The notes under the pieces were generated by a model. It ran no database searches. It worked only from the letters and a program-made list of their open reading frames with translations, and was not told the DNA's origin. From assembly GCA_003194525.1 (NCBI GenBank), contig NBIV01000166.1, forward strand, positions 1 through 64,000: a stretch of 64,000 nucleotides of DNA. Direction: 5' to 3'. Below are positions 63,345-64,000 of the stretch, in pieces (the first letter of the stretch is position 1; every line of letters starts with the position of its first letter). A program made the position numbers and the translations under genes. The DNA is from Gracilariopsis chorda (lineage: Eukaryota; Rhodophyta; Florideophyceae; Gracilariales; Gracilariaceae).

Positions 63345-64000
63345 GTTGATGGACGCGAGACGGGGTGGGAAAAAGGTGGGGGCTAGCTGGAAGCGGAGCA
63401 AACGTTTCACGGGGGTTGAGCGGCGGCGTGTGAGTGACGAACCGCGCGCAGATGAAGAGAGCGGGGTGAGAAGATAAGTGCAGCAATGTGATGGGGGGGG
63501 TGGTAGTTTGAGGGGGAGGGGAAGGGAAGGAGGGGGATTGCGTTGTAGTTGGGGATGTGGCTGGGGATAGGTGTTGTGGTTTGTGGTGCGGGGGGCTGGT
63601 GGGGGCGGGGTGTGTGCGCAGGTGATGACTTGGAGGAGGAGGAGGGGGGTGGTGTGGGGGCGCGAAGTCTCGAGAAGGGCTCTCTTTAAGCTGGCGGCTG
63701 TGGGATGGCGGCGTGTGAGCGGCGAAAGGCGGGCGCTCAAAGCTTGCGTTTGCGAGCGGCAATTGCCAAAGCACATGGCGCTCGACTGACACACTTCCAC
63801 GGCGCGTATGGCGGCGCGCGCCGCGCACGTGCACGAGGCGGAATGCGCCGCTTGCTGCGCGACAGGTGGAAGCGCTGTGCGACGTGTACGGCGACAGCGC
63901 GCTCTGTCGCGGAGTGCGACGGATGAGCGTTTGCGCTCGACAGGCGTGGCGACAAGTCAGTGCGCTGCGGGGGGACGGAGGCTGACGTACTTGTTGTGGC
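63345..64000. other. Upstream region of the 430-aa gene
   Basis: G-rich on the plus strand from about 63480 to 63680 (pyrimidine-rich leader for the minus-strand gene), then a GCGC-dense block (about 63780-63960). No gene recognised up to the window edge. Confidence 0.5.

Noticed and set aside
1-64000. Bacterial features such as CRISPR arrays, operons or ribosome binding sites
   Set aside because: No spaced identical repeats of CRISPR type were seen; introns, eukaryotic gene families and LTR elements show nuclear eukaryotic DNA.
1-64000. tRNA or rRNA genes
   Set aside because: No cloverleaf with matching A and B boxes and no rRNA core motifs were seen by eye; a covariance-model scan would be needed to exclude small ones.

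Overview
This is a eukaryotic nuclear window. Genes are monocistronic, five carry one short GT-AG intron (87-121 nt), and most others look intronless. About 23 kb of transposable elements lies to the left of a gene-bearing region. Compact single-intron genes, balanced base composition, chromoviruses plus tyrosine-recombinase retroelements, and a GT61-type glycosyltransferase fit a multicellular (florideophyte) red alga best. This assignment is inference; nothing here names a species, and another protist or algal lineage is possible.

Layout, left part (1-23,150). Remnants of two Ty3/gypsy chromoviruses lie head to tail. Each has, between integrase/chromodomain and the 3' LTR, a long ORF on the strand OPPOSITE to integrase. 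The intact copy is 595 codons (7332-5545); the other (1694-1) is frameshifted. Both sit next to a polypurine tract and an LTR. Next come a PIF/Harbinger transposase (8319-9557, minus) and a nearly complete DIRS/PAT-like tyrosine-recombinase retrotransposon (9861-15912, minus) with split direct repeats in the order A1-ORFs-B1-A2-B2. Then follow two head-to-head pseudogenes of a cysteine-rich GCC2/GCC3-type protein (15918-16865 and 17795-19007), and a decayed pogo/Jerky-like transposase (23143 down to about 19000). That transposase is interrupted by two solo LTRs (20056-20887, 21154-22043) of the chromovirus family, each with a 5-bp target duplication.

Layout, right part (23,900-64,000). Host genes are a MESD-like ER protein, an RsfS/Iojap ribosome-silencing factor, an 869-residue helical-repeat protein, the meiotic MutS homologue MSH4, acylphosphatase, a Ser/Pro-rich basic protein, a coiled-coil protein, a NAK-type (AAK1/GAK-like) kinase, a GT61-like glycosyltransferase, two tail-to-tail paralogues of an unrecognised secreted 16-cysteine family, JMJD7, a PWI-like/RS-rich protein, an SSAT-type GNAT acetyltransferase, and two low-complexity unknowns. 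Several neighbours are divergent and share GCGC-rich intervals. Intergenic DNA carries recurrent short motifs (ACCAACGGTACC-like and GGGTTA/TAACCC inverted repeats).

The most interesting system is the chromovirus family. It combines an antisense ORF conserved at protein level between two divergent copies, a long linker between the integrase GPY/F module and the chromodomain, and an LTR hairpin whose stem shows compensatory base changes between family members.
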